Shown here one piece after another: positions 8,562 to 18,349 of a stretch of 55,547 nucleotides of DNA. Each line of letters starts with the position of its first letter. Position 1 is the first letter of the stretch. The notes beneath the pieces were generated by a model. The model ran no database searches and was not told where the DNA came from. It saw only the letters and a program-made list of their open reading frames with translations. The translations under genes were made by a program, and so were the position numbers. Source of the DNA: an uncultured Porphyromonadaceae bacterium (GTDB taxonomy: Bacteria > Bacteroidota > Bacteroidia > Bacteroidales > Muribaculaceae); assembly GCA_947427285.1 (NCBI GenBank), contig CANEHE010000011.1:1-55547 (forward strand). Reading direction: 5' to 3'.

Positions 8562-8600
8562 GCCTGTCACCGGTCTTCGGCCAGACGTCTCCCACTCCCG
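8548..8600 (-). terminator. Terminator of the GLUG-repeat gene
   Basis: CGGGAGTGGGAAACG (8548-8562) pairs with CGTCTCCCACTCCCG (8586-8600) with one mismatch; the inner loop holds a further CCGG-containing hairpin. On the minus strand it runs into AAAATTTTATT. It directly precedes, and partly overlaps, the next promoter. Confidence 0.75.
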
Positions 8601-8631
8601 TTGAGTGAAGAATCTGTGTACAAAAAAGCTC

Positions 8632-11600
8632 TTAGAACCTGACTTTGCGGGCGATACGCTTGCCGCGAATATCAACACCCGTCATGATGACCACATCACC
8701 TGTCCGAGGAGACGGATTATCTGTGCCGTCAAGATTGAACCACCGCACATCGGAAAGTCCCTCCGCAGCCAATTCATCCACCCCAGACCTGTCAATACAG
8801 TCGAAAGTGAAATTCCGGGTGAAATCCCCGCACACGGCTGTGAGCGTTCCCTTGCCATTCCCTGTCGGACGGCCCTCGTCACCGTCAATGGTGATGAATC
8901 CTTCCGCTTTCCATTCAACATCACCAGGCTGACCGAGTTTCATCGGGCTTCCCACAGACGTCTCGCTGTCCGACGGGTCGAGGAGATAGTAAGCGGAGAA
9001 GGCTTTGGCGGCGTCAGTCTCCGCAGTTGCTTTCAGACGGGGCAGACAGTTGGCGTCATAGACGAAAGCGTCTCCAAGCTGATATTTCGAATTGAAAATA
9101 TCCTTGGGATCTATGACCTCGCCATTGTTGCCGTCAATCTTGAAAGCCGGCATATTGCTGAGACGATAACAATTTGAGATCACCGCGCCTTCCATGCCGA
9201 CAATATTTCCGGCATATTTCTCGATATTGTTTTCCTTTGTACAGGTTACAGTTCCAGCGTTGTAACAACGCGCGATTGTCAGTTGGTCGACTTTCCCGGC
9301 AATACCACCCACATATTTCTGTCCCGTGATGTCACCGGCATTGTAACAGTCGTTTACAATGACCGGTCCGGAGGCCACATTAAGTATTCCTCCCGCGATT
9401 CCATTAAGGCTTTCTGTCGTGACATTTCCGATATTGAAACACCGTTCGATCTTCAGTCCACCGGTTGTCACATCCCCGACTATACCGGCTGAATTGCCGT
9501 TGGCCTTGATAGTTCCCGCATTATAGGAATCCGAGACAGTGACTCCAGACACGCTTCGGCCTACGATACCTCCTCCGCGTACAGAAAGACTGATGTTACC
9601 GAAATTGGCACACGACGTTATCACACATCCATTGTTGCCCTGACCAGCGATGCCGCCGCCACCAGACATGGCCTTTACAGTACCGTGGTTCTCACATGCG
9701 TTTATCTCCGTGCCACGTTTTCCTGTGCTGGCGATTCCCAAATTGCCGACTATACCGCCTGCATATTCCCAGGCCACTTCAATCAATCCGTAATTGCGAC
9801 AACTGTCTACCTGTGATCTGATATATGAATGGCCGAGAATTCCTCCGGCTGTATTACACTTTGTGGCAAGTATGTGTCCGTGGTTCTCGCAGTGGCGCAC
9901 TACACCGGTGAGACGTCCGGCGATTCCTCCCGCCATGGCGTCGACATACACCTGACTCGGCTGACCACCTACAAGTTCTGTTTCCTGAGGGGCTACCGCA
10001 CCGACTGTACCGTAATTCGTGCAACGTTCGATAAGTGCGCCGGAATCGGTACTTGAGCCTCCGGCAATTCCGCCTGCCTGTTTATTAGCCTGGACAGTCG
10101 CCTTGTTCTCGCAATCCGACACACTGGCTGTCGCGGCCATATAACCGGCGATTCCTCCGGCATAATCTCCTTTCTTTCCTCCGAGTATGCCGAGGCTTCT
10201 GCCAGGTACTACTGTGACTTTACTTGTCTCGTCGGTCGAACATCCGACAACTTTTCCATAAAGATATCCGGCTATCAATCCGGCACATGTATTGCCCCGG
10301 ATCTCCGCACCTTTGACTTTAAGATTCAGGATTCTGCCCTTCTCTCCTACTCCACCGAAGATACCTGCTCCTCCGATGTCAGTGGTATCATCGGCTTTCG
10401 GTGTCTTGAAATTGGCGATGGTCTTCTCATTGCCGTCGAAAGTGCCGTTGAAATAAAGTTGTCCCGATCCGATAGAAATGCACGTATCTGCCACAGCAAA
10501 GTCGATATCGGCAGTCAGACGGAACACACGGTCTTCAAAATCAAAACCGCTTTCGGTCATGAATGGTCCTATCTTCAGAAAATCCTCAACGGAAGAGATG
10601 AGATAAGGGTTCTCCTCTGTTCCATCTCCTGTGAATATAGAGGGAAGTGTGGTCAGAGACAACAGACGTGTATAAGCTCCGTTGGTAAGTGAAAGTTCAG
10701 CTTTACGGATCTCATTTACCGGATGTGTCTTAACCATCCCTTCATCTATATAGAAAGGTTCGGCTACCTCTGCGATAAGCGGCATTGCACTGTTTATCCC
10801 GGCGGCTGCGATGAAGTTGCCAAGCGTCTGATTGCCGGGCATCGTAATGAATGTCGATGCTATCCGTCTGGCAATCTCCTTGGCAGCGATATTCTTGGGC
10901 AGAGGATAGAATCCTTTGGCGAATACGAATGTTTCCGCAAGAGATTCAATTGCATTCCCTCCAGTAAGGCTGTCGGTCCTGAGAGGCTCTATACCTTTTG
11001 TATCAATTCCCTGTGCCCCCGGAGTTCCGCTATACTGACTGTCATAGAAACAGGAAGAGAAGAGAATCTGATCCTGTGATCCCACCTTATGATAATCCTC
11101 GCCTATGAAAGCTCCGGCAGTGGTCATGTCTTTTGCCGACACCTGTCCGGCATTCAGACAGCCAGTGATCAGTCCGCCACTCATGCCATTGGAATTGAAG
11201 CCGGTAAGCCCCCCGGCGTATATGCTGTCACAATAGACATTCCCGATGTTGACGCATGCCGTGATATTGGCCACATTACTACCGGCGATGCCGCCTGCAC
11301 GCTTCACGACAGCAGTCTTTGGATTCACACAGTCGTTGAAATGGCGCACTGTGATATTGCCGGCATTCAGACACCCGGATATCATGGCACGGGAATCACC
11401 GACAATTCCACCTGCGGACTCATCGTTGGAAAGCACGTCGCCATAGTTGATGCAGTCGGAAATAACGATTCCGTCTGTGATTTTACTGGAATAGGCATAT
11501 CCGGCTATTCCGCCTATATGATACTGATAACCTGTAATCCTGGCACCATTGACACAATTGCGCACAGTGCTCCGCGCTGTCATCAGTCCGGCGATACCTC

Positions 11601-13503
11601 CGACATTCATGTAACCTTCCACCGAACAGGTTTCATCAATCGTAAGATTCTCGACCACAGCACCTGCTCCGAGAGAACCGAAGAAGCCTACATTCATCAC
11701 ACTTCCGCCGACAATTCCGTATGAAACCACGTCCCCGTTGGCGTCAAACACCACGCCCCTGATGTGCATATTGCTTATCTTATGACCGTTGCCATCAAAC
11801 TTTCCGGAAAACCACCATATCGGTGTACCCTGATATTTACCGTTGTTTCTGGCAGAGATTCCCAAGAAACCCTCTGTTCCAGCCATATCTATGTCGGAAG
11901 TCAGTCTGAACCAGGTGTCTTCAAAATGATTCGGCACAGCACCGTTGGAAAGTGCGGCGAGGTTGACAAGATCCTCCTTGGAGGAAATCAGATATGGCTC
12001 AGCCTCGGTGCCTTTTCCTTCGAAAGCCTTAGGAGGTTTCACAACAGGTATCTCCATCCGGTAACTCCCATTTTCAAGACGTATGGTATCGGACACCATC
12101 ATCTGTGTGGAACCGACGATTACCTTACCGTCACTGACAGAAAAATACTTTCCGACAGCCATGACAGCGGTTATTCCTGACATTGCCGTGCTGATGGTGG
12201 CCGAGCCGGTGAACTCATCAGCCTGCTGCCCTTCGGCAAACACCACGTATGTGGCTGCCGCACGTTTAGTGTATTCATTGGCATAACTTTTCAGCCGGGG
12301 ATAGAAACCTTTTTCAAAAAGCCATTTTCCGGCGTCGAGCCCATCCAAGACGTTTCCGTCTGTCATTCTGGAAGTCAATGCACCACTTGCACCCTCTGCA
12401 GGGGAATGCCCTACGCCTGTCTCTCCCCATAGCTGGCGATCATACCAGCATCCGCTGACGGTGGAGGCGGCAAGTGTTTTCGCAAAACCGGCTATCGTTC
12501 CTGACGTCTGTGCGTCGGGAGTTATCAGTGCCCCGGTGCTTACACATCCTGTTATAGTTCCGTTGGTGGCGGATGTGGTGCCTATGATACCGGCGATCCC
12601 TCCTACATACGTACCCTCCACACCGACACTACCGGCGTTGATACAATCAGATATGTTGGAATAGTTGCATGATCCGGTTATTCCTCCGCCGTATTGTTGC
12701 ACTCCATTGTTCCTTACTGAATTGAAACCGTTCATTTCCAGGGCTCCTACATTGGCACAACCTGTTATGTCGGTGTATCTGGCTTCGCCCGCGATTCCAC
12801 CACCATATTTGTAAAGCACACGGACATTGCCATAATTGGCACAATCAAGAATGCTGTTTCTCTTGGCCGAAGTGGTATTGGAATAACCGACAATTCCACC
12901 ACCGTATTGGTCGTAGGAAACAATGGTCGCACCGGAAGTACAGTTCTCGATACGCGTTCCGGCCCCTATCTGTCCGGCAATCGCACCGACACATCCGTAA
13001 GCGTCCATATAACACGATGCGTCTATGTTGAGATTACTGACCGTACCTCCTTCGACGATACCGAAGAAACCGCAATATTTCCGGGAGTTTGTCTTTCCTG
13101 TGGAAAGGGCTTTTCCGGTCGCGTCAAACTTTGTCCCTTTGATTGACATATTGCGGATTGTGTGACCCTGACCGTCGAAATTACCCTGGAATTTCCATTG
13201 TGTGGATGGAACCTGCCCTTCCGGAGCCGTCGCAATGCCTATGAACTCCGGATCTGACTGCATGTCGATATCCGCTGTCAGGATAAAATACTTACCCGAA
13301 TACTTGCCGCAGTCTTTGGCTGCAAGCGTGCCGTCACCGTTACAGGCTCTGGCCAACTCCATCACGTCGGCTTTCGACGTGATTTTCCATGGGTCTGCCT
13401 CTGTACCCGAACCCGAGAACGACAACGACGGATCGGCCGCCCGCATTCCCGAAGTGGAAGCGGCAATGGCAAACACCCCTAAGAGAATTGATTTGTAGTT
13501 CAT
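8632..13503 (-). CDS. Giant secreted GLUG-repeat beta-helix protein
   Basis: A 1623-residue secreted protein with an N-terminal signal peptide (about residues 1-22, ending in SGMRAADP). Three large modules each open with the same signature, FSGSGTEADPWKI, FEGKGTEAEPYLI and FTGDGTEENPYLI, followed by LTADIDM-type strands and many GLUG-like units of the form GGIAG...I..C.N.G.V. Such repeats usually fold as a right-handed beta-helix and are seen in surface adhesins and M26-type proteins; no protease motif was found. The tail, VRWFNLDG...GVDIRGKRIARKVRF, looks like a short T9SS-type sorting domain. It is monocistronic, behind a promoter with a seven-G spacer and ahead of a strong terminator. Ligand unknown. 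Confidence 0.8.
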   Translation of the reverse strand: MNYKSILLGVFAIAASTSGMRAADPSLSFSGSGTEADPWKITSKADVMELARACNGDGTLAAKDCGKYSGKYFILTADIDMQSDPEFIGIATAPEGQVPSTQWKFQGNFDGQGHTIRNMSIKGTKFDATGKALSTGKTNSRKYCGFFGIVEGGTVSNLNIDASCYMDAYGCVGAIAGQIGAGTRIENCTSGATIVSYDQYGGGIVGYSNTTSAKRNSILDCANYGNVRVLYKYGGGIAGEARYTDITGCANVGALEMNGFNSVRNNGVQQYGGGITGSCNYSNISDCINAGSVGVEGTYVGGIAGIIGTTSATNGTITGCVSTGALITPDAQTSGTIAGFAKTLAASTVSGCWYDRQLWGETGVGHSPAEGASGALTSRMTDGNVLDGLDAGKWLFEKGFYPRLKSYANEYTKRAAATYVVFAEGQQADEFTGSATISTAMSGITAVMAVGKYFSVSDGKVIVGSTQMMVSDTIRLENGSYRMEIPVVKPPKAFEGKGTEAEPYLISSKEDLVNLAALSNGAVPNHFEDTWFRLTSDIDMAGTEGFLGISARNNGKYQGTPIWWFSGKFDGNGHKISNMHIRGVVFDANGDVVSYGIVGGSVMNVGFFGSLGAGAVVENLTIDETCSVEGYMNVGGIAGLMTARSTVRNCVNGARITGYQYHIGGIAGYAYSSKITDGIVISDCINYGDVLSNDESAGGIVGDSRAMISGCLNAGNITVRHFNDCVNPKTAVVKRAGGIAGSNVANITACVNIGNVYCDSIYAGGLTGFNSNGMSGGLITGCLNAGQVSAKDMTTAGAFIGEDYHKVGSQDQILFSSCFYDSQYSGTPGAQGIDTKGIEPLRTDSLTGGNAIESLAETFVFAKGFYPLPKNIAAKEIARRIASTFITMPGNQTLGNFIAAAGINSAMPLIAEVAEPFYIDEGMVKTHPVNEIRKAELSLTNGAYTRLLSLTTLPSIFTGDGTEENPYLISSVEDFLKIGPFMTESGFDFEDRVFRLTADIDFAVADTCISIGSGQLYFNGTFDGNEKTIANFKTPKADDTTDIGGAGIFGGVGEKGRILNLKVKGAEIRGNTCAGLIAGYLYGKVVGCSTDETSKVTVVPGRSLGILGGKKGDYAGGIAGYMAATASVSDCENKATVQANKQAGGIAGGSSTDSGALIERCTNYGTVGAVAPQETELVGGQPSQVYVDAMAGGIAGRLTGVVRHCENHGHILATKCNTAGGILGHSYIRSQVDSCRNYGLIEVAWEYAGGIVGNLGIASTGKRGTEINACENHGTVKAMSGGGGIAGQGNNGCVITSCANFGNISLSVRGGGIVGRSVSGVTVSDSYNAGTIKANGNSAGIVGDVTTGGLKIERCFNIGNVTTESLNGIAGGILNVASGPVIVNDCYNAGDITGQKYVGGIAGKVDQLTIARCYNAGTVTCTKENNIEKYAGNIVGMEGAVISNCYRLSNMPAFKIDGNNGEVIDPKDIFNSKYQLGDAFVYDANCLPRLKATAETDAAKAFSAYYLLDPSDSETSVGSPMKLGQPGDVEWKAEGFITIDGDEGRPTGNGKGTLTAVCGDFTRNFTFDCIDRSGVDELAAEGLSDVRWFNLDGTDNPSPRTGDVVIMTGVDIRGKRIARKVRF

Positions 13504-13597
13504 TGTGAATTAATGACTAAGTGTTAATAAATACCAGACAGAGACCGACGCAGAATTCGTCATGACGCCTCTGCCCTTTATCATTGTCAATAATTCA

Positions 13598-13631
13598 CAA
13601 AATTATAAAAAATTCCGTTACCCCCCCGAAA
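13598..13631 (-). promoter_or_regulatory. G7-spacer promoter of the GLUG-repeat gene
   Basis: On the minus strand a run of seven G (13621-13627) inside CGGGGGGGTA is followed after 15 nt by TAATTTTG (13598-13605), a perfect -7 box. The -33 position has TTTC rather than TTTG. The G7 tract is shared with the promoters at 27417 and 35120. Confidence 0.55.
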
Positions 13632-13676
13632 TTAAAGTTAAAAATTATTAATTACATTCACTCTGACATGCGTGCA

Positions 13677-15941
13677 TCAGGATTTACGGCGTTTGTTGCC
13701 ACCGTGAGTACGGGTCTTCTGGTTTTTCCTCTGTTTCTTCACAGGCTGGTTGCGTCCATGGTTTTTGTCTTTCTGTATACGTAGCGGTCTGTTAGGATTG
13801 CCGTCATCGGAGATCAACGCGAAATCGAGCTGTTTCCGGTCAAGATCAGCCCGGGCCACCTGAACCTTGACCTCGTCGCCGAGAGTGTATTTGTTGCCAT
13901 GCTTCCGTCCGATAAGACTATAATTTTTCTCATCCAGATCATAGTAGTCATCAGCAAGATCACGGACAGGTACAAGTCCTTCGCAGAGATTGTCGGACAA
14001 TTCGACATAGAATCCCCATTCCGTGACGCCTGATATCACACCGGTATACGTCTCCCCGAGCCGGTCGGCCATGAACTCTACCTGCTTGTAACGGATTGAG
14101 GCGCGTTCGGCATTGGCCGCCAGCTGCTCCATGTCGGATGAATGTTTGCACAAATCCTCGGTCTTCAGCTTGTCAGCACTCCGGCCCTTGTCGAAGTAAC
14201 GCTGCAGCAACCGGTGGACCATCATATCCGGATAACGGCGTATCGGCGACGTGAAGTGGGTGTAATAGTCGAGAGCAAGACCGTAATGTCCCACGTTGTC
14301 TGTAGTATACATCGCCTTGGCCATACTCCGGATGGCCAGCATTGAAAGCATGTTTTCCTCTCCTTTCCCTTTGACATTCTTCAACAGGCGGTTCAGGCTC
14401 TTGTTTACTTCCCGCGCGCGTCCCTCCGCGTTCACCTTATAACCGAAACGCTGTGCGATAAGGGAAAGATTGGCGATCTTCTCAGGATCGGGATTGTCGT
14501 GCACACGATACACAAAAGTCTTGGCCTTCTTCCCTTTCGGGACTTTCCCGACAAACTCGGCTACCGTAAGATTGGCAAGAAGCATAAATTCCTCTATGAG
14601 TTTGTTCGCCTCTTTCGACTCCTTGAAGTACACACTTACCGGATGTCCCTCCTTATCGATATCGAAGCGCACCTCCGCACGGTCAAACTCCAGAGCTCCT
14701 GCATCGTAGCGACGACGACGCAGTTCCTGAGCGAGAGAGTTGAGAGCGAGGATCTCGCGTGCGAAATCACCCTTGCCTGTCTCGATGATCTCCTGGGCCT
14801 CCTCGTATGTGAAACGACGATCGGATCTTATCACAGTCCGGCCTATCCGGGAATTGACCACGTTCGCATTGCGGTCAAGTTCGAATATGGCGGAAAATGT
14901 AAGTTTCTCCTCGTCGGGCCGCAAAGAGCATATACCATTGCTCAGATGCTCAGGCAGCATGGGGATAGTGCGGTCTACAAGATATACGCTGGTAGCGCGG
15001 TTCTGTGCCTCCTTGTCTATGATGGAGCCGGGGGTGACATAATGTGTGACATCGGCTATGTGCACCCCGACCTCATAGTTGCCGTTGGCAAGAGTGCGTA
15101 TCGAAAGCGCGTCGTCAAAATCCTTGGCATCGCGTGGATCAATGGTAAACGTCGTGACTCCACGGAAATCCTCGCGTTTCGCCACCTCTTCAGGTGTGAT
15201 TCCCGCATCTATTTTGTCGGCTGCCTTCTCCACATTCTGCGGATAGCGGTAAGGCAGTCCGAACTCCGCGAGAATGGCATGCATCTCGGCCGTGTTGTCG
15301 CCCTTGTGACCCAGAATATCCACAATCTCGCCTCTGGGGTTCATCTCCTCATCGCGCCACTGCACGATGCGTGCCACAGCCTTGTCGCCATGCTTTCCTC
15401 CCTTGAGTCTGTTTCGGGGGATAATGATGTCGGCGGCAAGAAACTTTGAGTCGGTAGTCAGTGCGGAGTAGTTGCCATCTATATGAAGCGTCCCCACAAA
15501 CACCTGTTCCTTCGGCTCTATTATCTCCACCACCCTCGCCTCGGGTTCAGCACCCTTGCGTCTAGCGGAAACCATTACACGCACCTTGTCACCGTTCAAG
15601 GCATGCATAGAATTGCGTTCAGCCACAAGAATCTGCTCTTCGTCGACAACGACAGCATTACGTCCGTTGCTCCGGCGCACGAATATGCCGATATTTTCTG
15701 ACCCACGGTTGGATTTAGCCTTATATTTACCGAGAGAGACCTCGGTGATTTCGTCGGCTTCCGTTAGGAGGTCAAGCATATTGATGATATCGATACGGTT
15801 CGCAGGGCTGGTAGCCCCGATACCAAAAGCTATCTGCTTGTAATTGAACGCCTGCTTGCTCTGCATGGCAAGAAATTCAATAATTTTGTCGCGAAGCTCG
15901 TTTTTCCTGAGTCTGCGTGAGGAGGATTTTTCTTTTATCAT
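13677..15941 (-). CDS. rnr: Ribonuclease R
   Basis: A 754-residue 3'-5' exoribonuclease of the RNase II/R family, which degrades structured RNA in the cytoplasm. Order of domains: N-terminal helix-turn-helix (about 15-75), cold-shock OB folds (about 80-220), RNB catalytic domain with the aspartates of FTIDPRDAKDFDDA (Asp268, 274, 276, 277), then the S1 domain beginning GETYTGVISGVTEWGFYV, and a lysine/arginine-rich tail. The length and tail are those of RNase R rather than RNase II. Monocistronic; its 3' end abuts the promoter of the GLUG-repeat gene 46 nt away. No clear promoter was seen upstream. Confidence 0.95.
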   Translation of the reverse strand: MIKEKSSSRRLRKNELRDKIIEFLAMQSKQAFNYKQIAFGIGATSPANRIDIINMLDLLTEADEITEVSLGKYKAKSNRGSENIGIFVRRSNGRNAVVVDEEQILVAERNSMHALNGDKVRVMVSARRKGAEPEARVVEIIEPKEQVFVGTLHIDGNYSALTTDSKFLAADIIIPRNRLKGGKHGDKAVARIVQWRDEEMNPRGEIVDILGHKGDNTAEMHAILAEFGLPYRYPQNVEKAADKIDAGITPEEVAKREDFRGVTTFTIDPRDAKDFDDALSIRTLANGNYEVGVHIADVTHYVTPGSIIDKEAQNRATSVYLVDRTIPMLPEHLSNGICSLRPDEEKLTFSAIFELDRNANVVNSRIGRTVIRSDRRFTYEEAQEIIETGKGDFAREILALNSLAQELRRRRYDAGALEFDRAEVRFDIDKEGHPVSVYFKESKEANKLIEEFMLLANLTVAEFVGKVPKGKKAKTFVYRVHDNPDPEKIANLSLIAQRFGYKVNAEGRAREVNKSLNRLLKNVKGKGEENMLSMLAIRSMAKAMYTTDNVGHYGLALDYYTHFTSPIRRYPDMMVHRLLQRYFDKGRSADKLKTEDLCKHSSDMEQLAANAERASIRYKQVEFMADRLGETYTGVISGVTEWGFYVELSDNLCEGLVPVRDLADDYYDLDEKNYSLIGRKHGNKYTLGDEVKVQVARADLDRKQLDFALISDDGNPNRPLRIQKDKNHGRNQPVKKQRKNQKTRTHGGNKRRKS

Positions 15942-16447
15942 AATATTATTTTATTGTCTAAATTTGGAATAATACATCTGGAAAGCACACCAAGAAAGGC
16001 GTCTCCTTAATTATAACGCGATAAGAGCGAAAAAATACATTTCTCCGTCAATTAATTCCAGATACACGTGCTCCGTCAGTGATAAAGAACCTCCCCGTCA
16101 TCCCGACGGAGAGGCTCACTTGCGCTTTAATTTAACTGTTTTTCAGTTACCTTAATTATTTACACCTAATTATCCATTGTTTATGCAAAGATAATCCTAA
16201 TCAATCTACTTATCGCATATCTATGCAAAATCAGATATGCGAATTATAGGTATATACCCAAGATTCAGATAGGTCTGAAATACAGCCAAAAGACTATCTT
16301 AAACCAATCGAATCTTTCAAAAAAGAAACCCTGCCTGGCATCGAGATCTTAGATTTCAAGCCCGGAGAACACTTAATCGAGGCAAAGATACAACACAATA
16401 GAATTAATTCCAAATAATTACCAATAAAAAAATTCCGCAACCCGAAA
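15942..16447. other. Long intergenic region upstream of lacI
   Basis: About 500 bases between divergent genes, with no convincing reading frame. It has an imperfect hairpin around 16090-16115 (CCTCCCCGTC / GACGGAGAGG, one mismatch) that could be a terminator, and the long dyad listed separately. The rest is AT-rich. Confidence 0.4.
16213..16242. promoter_or_regulatory. Perfect 10-bp dyad, operator-like
   Basis: TCGCATATCT (16213-16222) and AGATATGCGA (16233-16242) are exact inverted repeats separated by 10 nt. The length and spacing fit a binding site for a dimeric regulator across two helical turns, although a hairpin in RNA is also possible. There is no T-run. Confidence 0.4.
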
Positions 16448-16480
16448 TGAAAACGTTTACATTTAATGCAATCGTTTTCC
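16448..16480. promoter_or_regulatory. Two LacI-family operator-like sites
   Basis: TGAAAACGTTTACA (16448-16461) fits the LacI/CcpA-type operator consensus TGWAANCGNTNWCA at all 14 positions. A second site, TGCAATCGTTTTCC (16467-16480), fits 12 of 14. The CG centres are 19 bp apart. They lie upstream of the -33 element of the lacI gene, suggesting self-regulation. Confidence 0.6.
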
Positions 16481-16515
16481 CAGCAATAAAATTAACAAAT
16501 TTTAATATATACTTC

Positions 16516-16548
16516 ATTGCATCTTTTCATTATTATTTGTTACCTTTG
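16516..16548 (+). promoter_or_regulatory. Promoter of the LacI-family gene
   Basis: ATTG (16516-16519) followed after 21 nt by TACCTTTG (16541-16548), a full -7 match. The start would be near 16555, leaving a leader of about 140 nt before the ATG at 16694. Confidence 0.65.
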
Positions 16549-16693
16549 TGCCAAAATATGGTGTCGGGCCGCCCTAAACGGCAGACTCTTTCCTGGCTTA
16601 TTCCTGCCCGGCGGATTGCCTTTCACAACTCTAACACGAGCTGACAATATGCCCTTCCACCCTCGGAAAACATTTCCACAGCTCAAAAAGTCT

Positions 16694-17713
16694 ATGAAGC
16701 GTACTACTCTCAAAGACCTCGCAAAAAAGCTGAACCTGTCTGTCGCAACCGTATCACGGGCTTTAGCCGACGGACCCAACATCCGCAAGGAAACGAAAGA
16801 CCGGGTGCTGAAGGCGGCCGAAGAGATGAACTACAAGCCCAACACAATCGCCAGTCATCTCCGCACAGGCCGCACTGGAGCGGTAGGAGTCGTGGTCGAT
16901 GAATTGATCACCCCTTTTGTGGCACAAGCTCTACGGGGCATACAGAGAGTGCTTCATCCCGAGGGCACAAGTATCCTGATGGCCTGCAGTTACAACGATC
17001 CGGCACAGGAAATCCGGAATCTCCAGATGATGGAAGAGGCTCAGGTAGACGGTCTGATTGTGTTTCCATGCCATGACACCGGAGACACTGATGTATATCT
17101 GCGCCTGATCGAGAAAAACATTCCTGTAGTATTCATCGGTCGCAATCCCGGCGACATCCATGCATCCGAAATCGCTGCCGACCATCATTCCAAAGTATAC
17201 TTTCTGGTTGATCATCTGGTGAGGACCGGACGGACGAAAGTGGCACACGTCACCGGAAACAATCCCTCTCCTTATTTCAATCTGCTGCAGTCTGCTTTCA
17301 CCGAAGCACTCGGGCGGCACCGTCTTACGGTGGATCCGGACCTCATCGTAGGTGCGAAACCGACATTTGAGGGTGGAGTCGCGGCAGTCGACGAACTCCT
17401 ACGCCGCGGGAAAGATTTCGACGCGGTGTTCGCAGCAGCCGACCTGCAGGCGATCGGAGTGATGAACTGCCTTCTGGAAAAGGGAGTCAGGATTCCAGAG
17501 GATGTGGCTGTGGCCGGATACGCCGGCTCATATCTTGCAAAGATGGTATTCCCGCAACTCACCACAGTAGAGCCTCCCTTGGTGGAGATGGGAGAAAAGG
17601 CCGCGCATCTCGTCATGGAAAAGATAAATGATCCCTCGGCTCCGGACCGTATGCTTAAAGTAGACGCGAAGATTCTCCTCCGTCATTCCACTCATGGACC
17701 CGGTTATCAGTGA
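16694..17713 (+). CDS. LacI-family transcriptional regulator
   Basis: A 339-residue repressor-type regulator. Residues 1-56 are the LacI helix-turn-helix and hinge (TLKDLAKKLNLSVATVSRAL, then RVLKAAEEMNYKPN), and the rest is a periplasmic-binding-like sugar sensor fold. The ATG at 16694 is chosen because the DNA-binding domain starts immediately after it; 59 upstream in-frame codons have no family similarity and include the promoter. No sugar-use genes are adjacent, so the targets are remote; autoregulation is likely given the two operator-like sites upstream. The stop overlaps the 3' end of the convergent lipoprotein gene by 7 nt. Confidence 0.92.
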   Translation: MKRTTLKDLAKKLNLSVATVSRALADGPNIRKETKDRVLKAAEEMNYKPNTIASHLRTGRTGAVGVVVDELITPFVAQALRGIQRVLHPEGTSILMACSYNDPAQEIRNLQMMEEAQVDGLIVFPCHDTGDTDVYLRLIEKNIPVVFIGRNPGDIHASEIAADHHSKVYFLVDHLVRTGRTKVAHVTGNNPSPYFNLLQSAFTEALGRHRLTVDPDLIVGAKPTFEGGVAAVDELLRRGKDFDAVFAAADLQAIGVMNCLLEKGVRIPEDVAVAGYAGSYLAKMVFPQLTTVEPPLVEMGEKAAHLVMEKINDPSAPDRMLKVDAKILLRHSTHGPGYQ

Positions 17714-18240
17714 GCTGACAGGGCGATGGTGACAAACAGCGCGTCGGTACCGTTGGGCGACGGAGAAATCCGCTTCTCAAACCGGATGGTCCCGCCACCA
17801 AAATCATAGACCGACAGATCTGTCTCGCTGTCATCGTCATACTCAGTCGTTTCCACGACATCAGCCTTACCCAGACCGAGCGACGACACCACATATTCCT
17901 CAAGATCTTCCGGCAAAATATCGCCTGTGGCCAGATTGCGTATGACAGCGGTGGAGTCATTAAGCACATCCACCATCCATTCCCCCGGATTTCCCTGCGA
18001 ATCGGTATAGATAGGACGGCCTTGACCGTCAGTAAGTATTCCCCGGAAATCATAATCGGTGCTGTCAAGGCGTTCTCCGACATTGATTGCATCGACAAGA
18101 CTTCTTGCCGTCATGGCAATATCCGCATCAGCATGGAAATATGCCGTCTCGTCATTGCTTCTGTCAGGCTTCTGATCTTTATGTCGACATCCAACTGCGG
18201 CCAGACTGAACAGAATCAGAAGACCGGCAAGCATAACCAT
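17707..18240 (-). CDS. Putative small lipoprotein, function unknown
   Basis: A 177-residue protein not recognised as a known family. From the ATG at 18240 it begins with a hydrophobic stretch MVMLAGLLILFSLAAVGC that ends in a lipobox-like AVGC, so lipid attachment at Cys18 is likely. The mature part is acidic and contains LTDGQGRPIYTDSQGNPGEW and a run DDDSETD. The reading frame is open further upstream, with ATG at 18339 and GTG alternatives, so the start is uncertain; the signal has no basic residue near this start, which is a weakness. The gene is convergent with lacI and overlaps it by 7 nt. Confidence 0.6.
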   Translation of the reverse strand: MVMLAGLLILFSLAAVGCRHKDQKPDRSNDETAYFHADADIAMTARSLVDAINVGERLDSTDYDFRGILTDGQGRPIYTDSQGNPGEWMVDVLNDSTAVIRNLATGDILPEDLEEYVVSSLGLGKADVVETTEYDDDSETDLSVYDFGGGTIRFEKRISPSPNGTDALFVTIALSAH

Positions 18241-18349
18241 GGTTCCGGAGCCTGGTCGGCATACTGGTTCGGAACCGCTATCTATCCTATTCACAATAAT
18301 TTGTATTACGACAAACGACCTATATGCCGTCTGTCTCATAGAAATTTTT

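Noticed and set aside
14499..15449. 316-codon plus-strand frame antisense to rnr
   Set aside because: It runs opposite the RNB domain of RNase R and is a codon-bias shadow.
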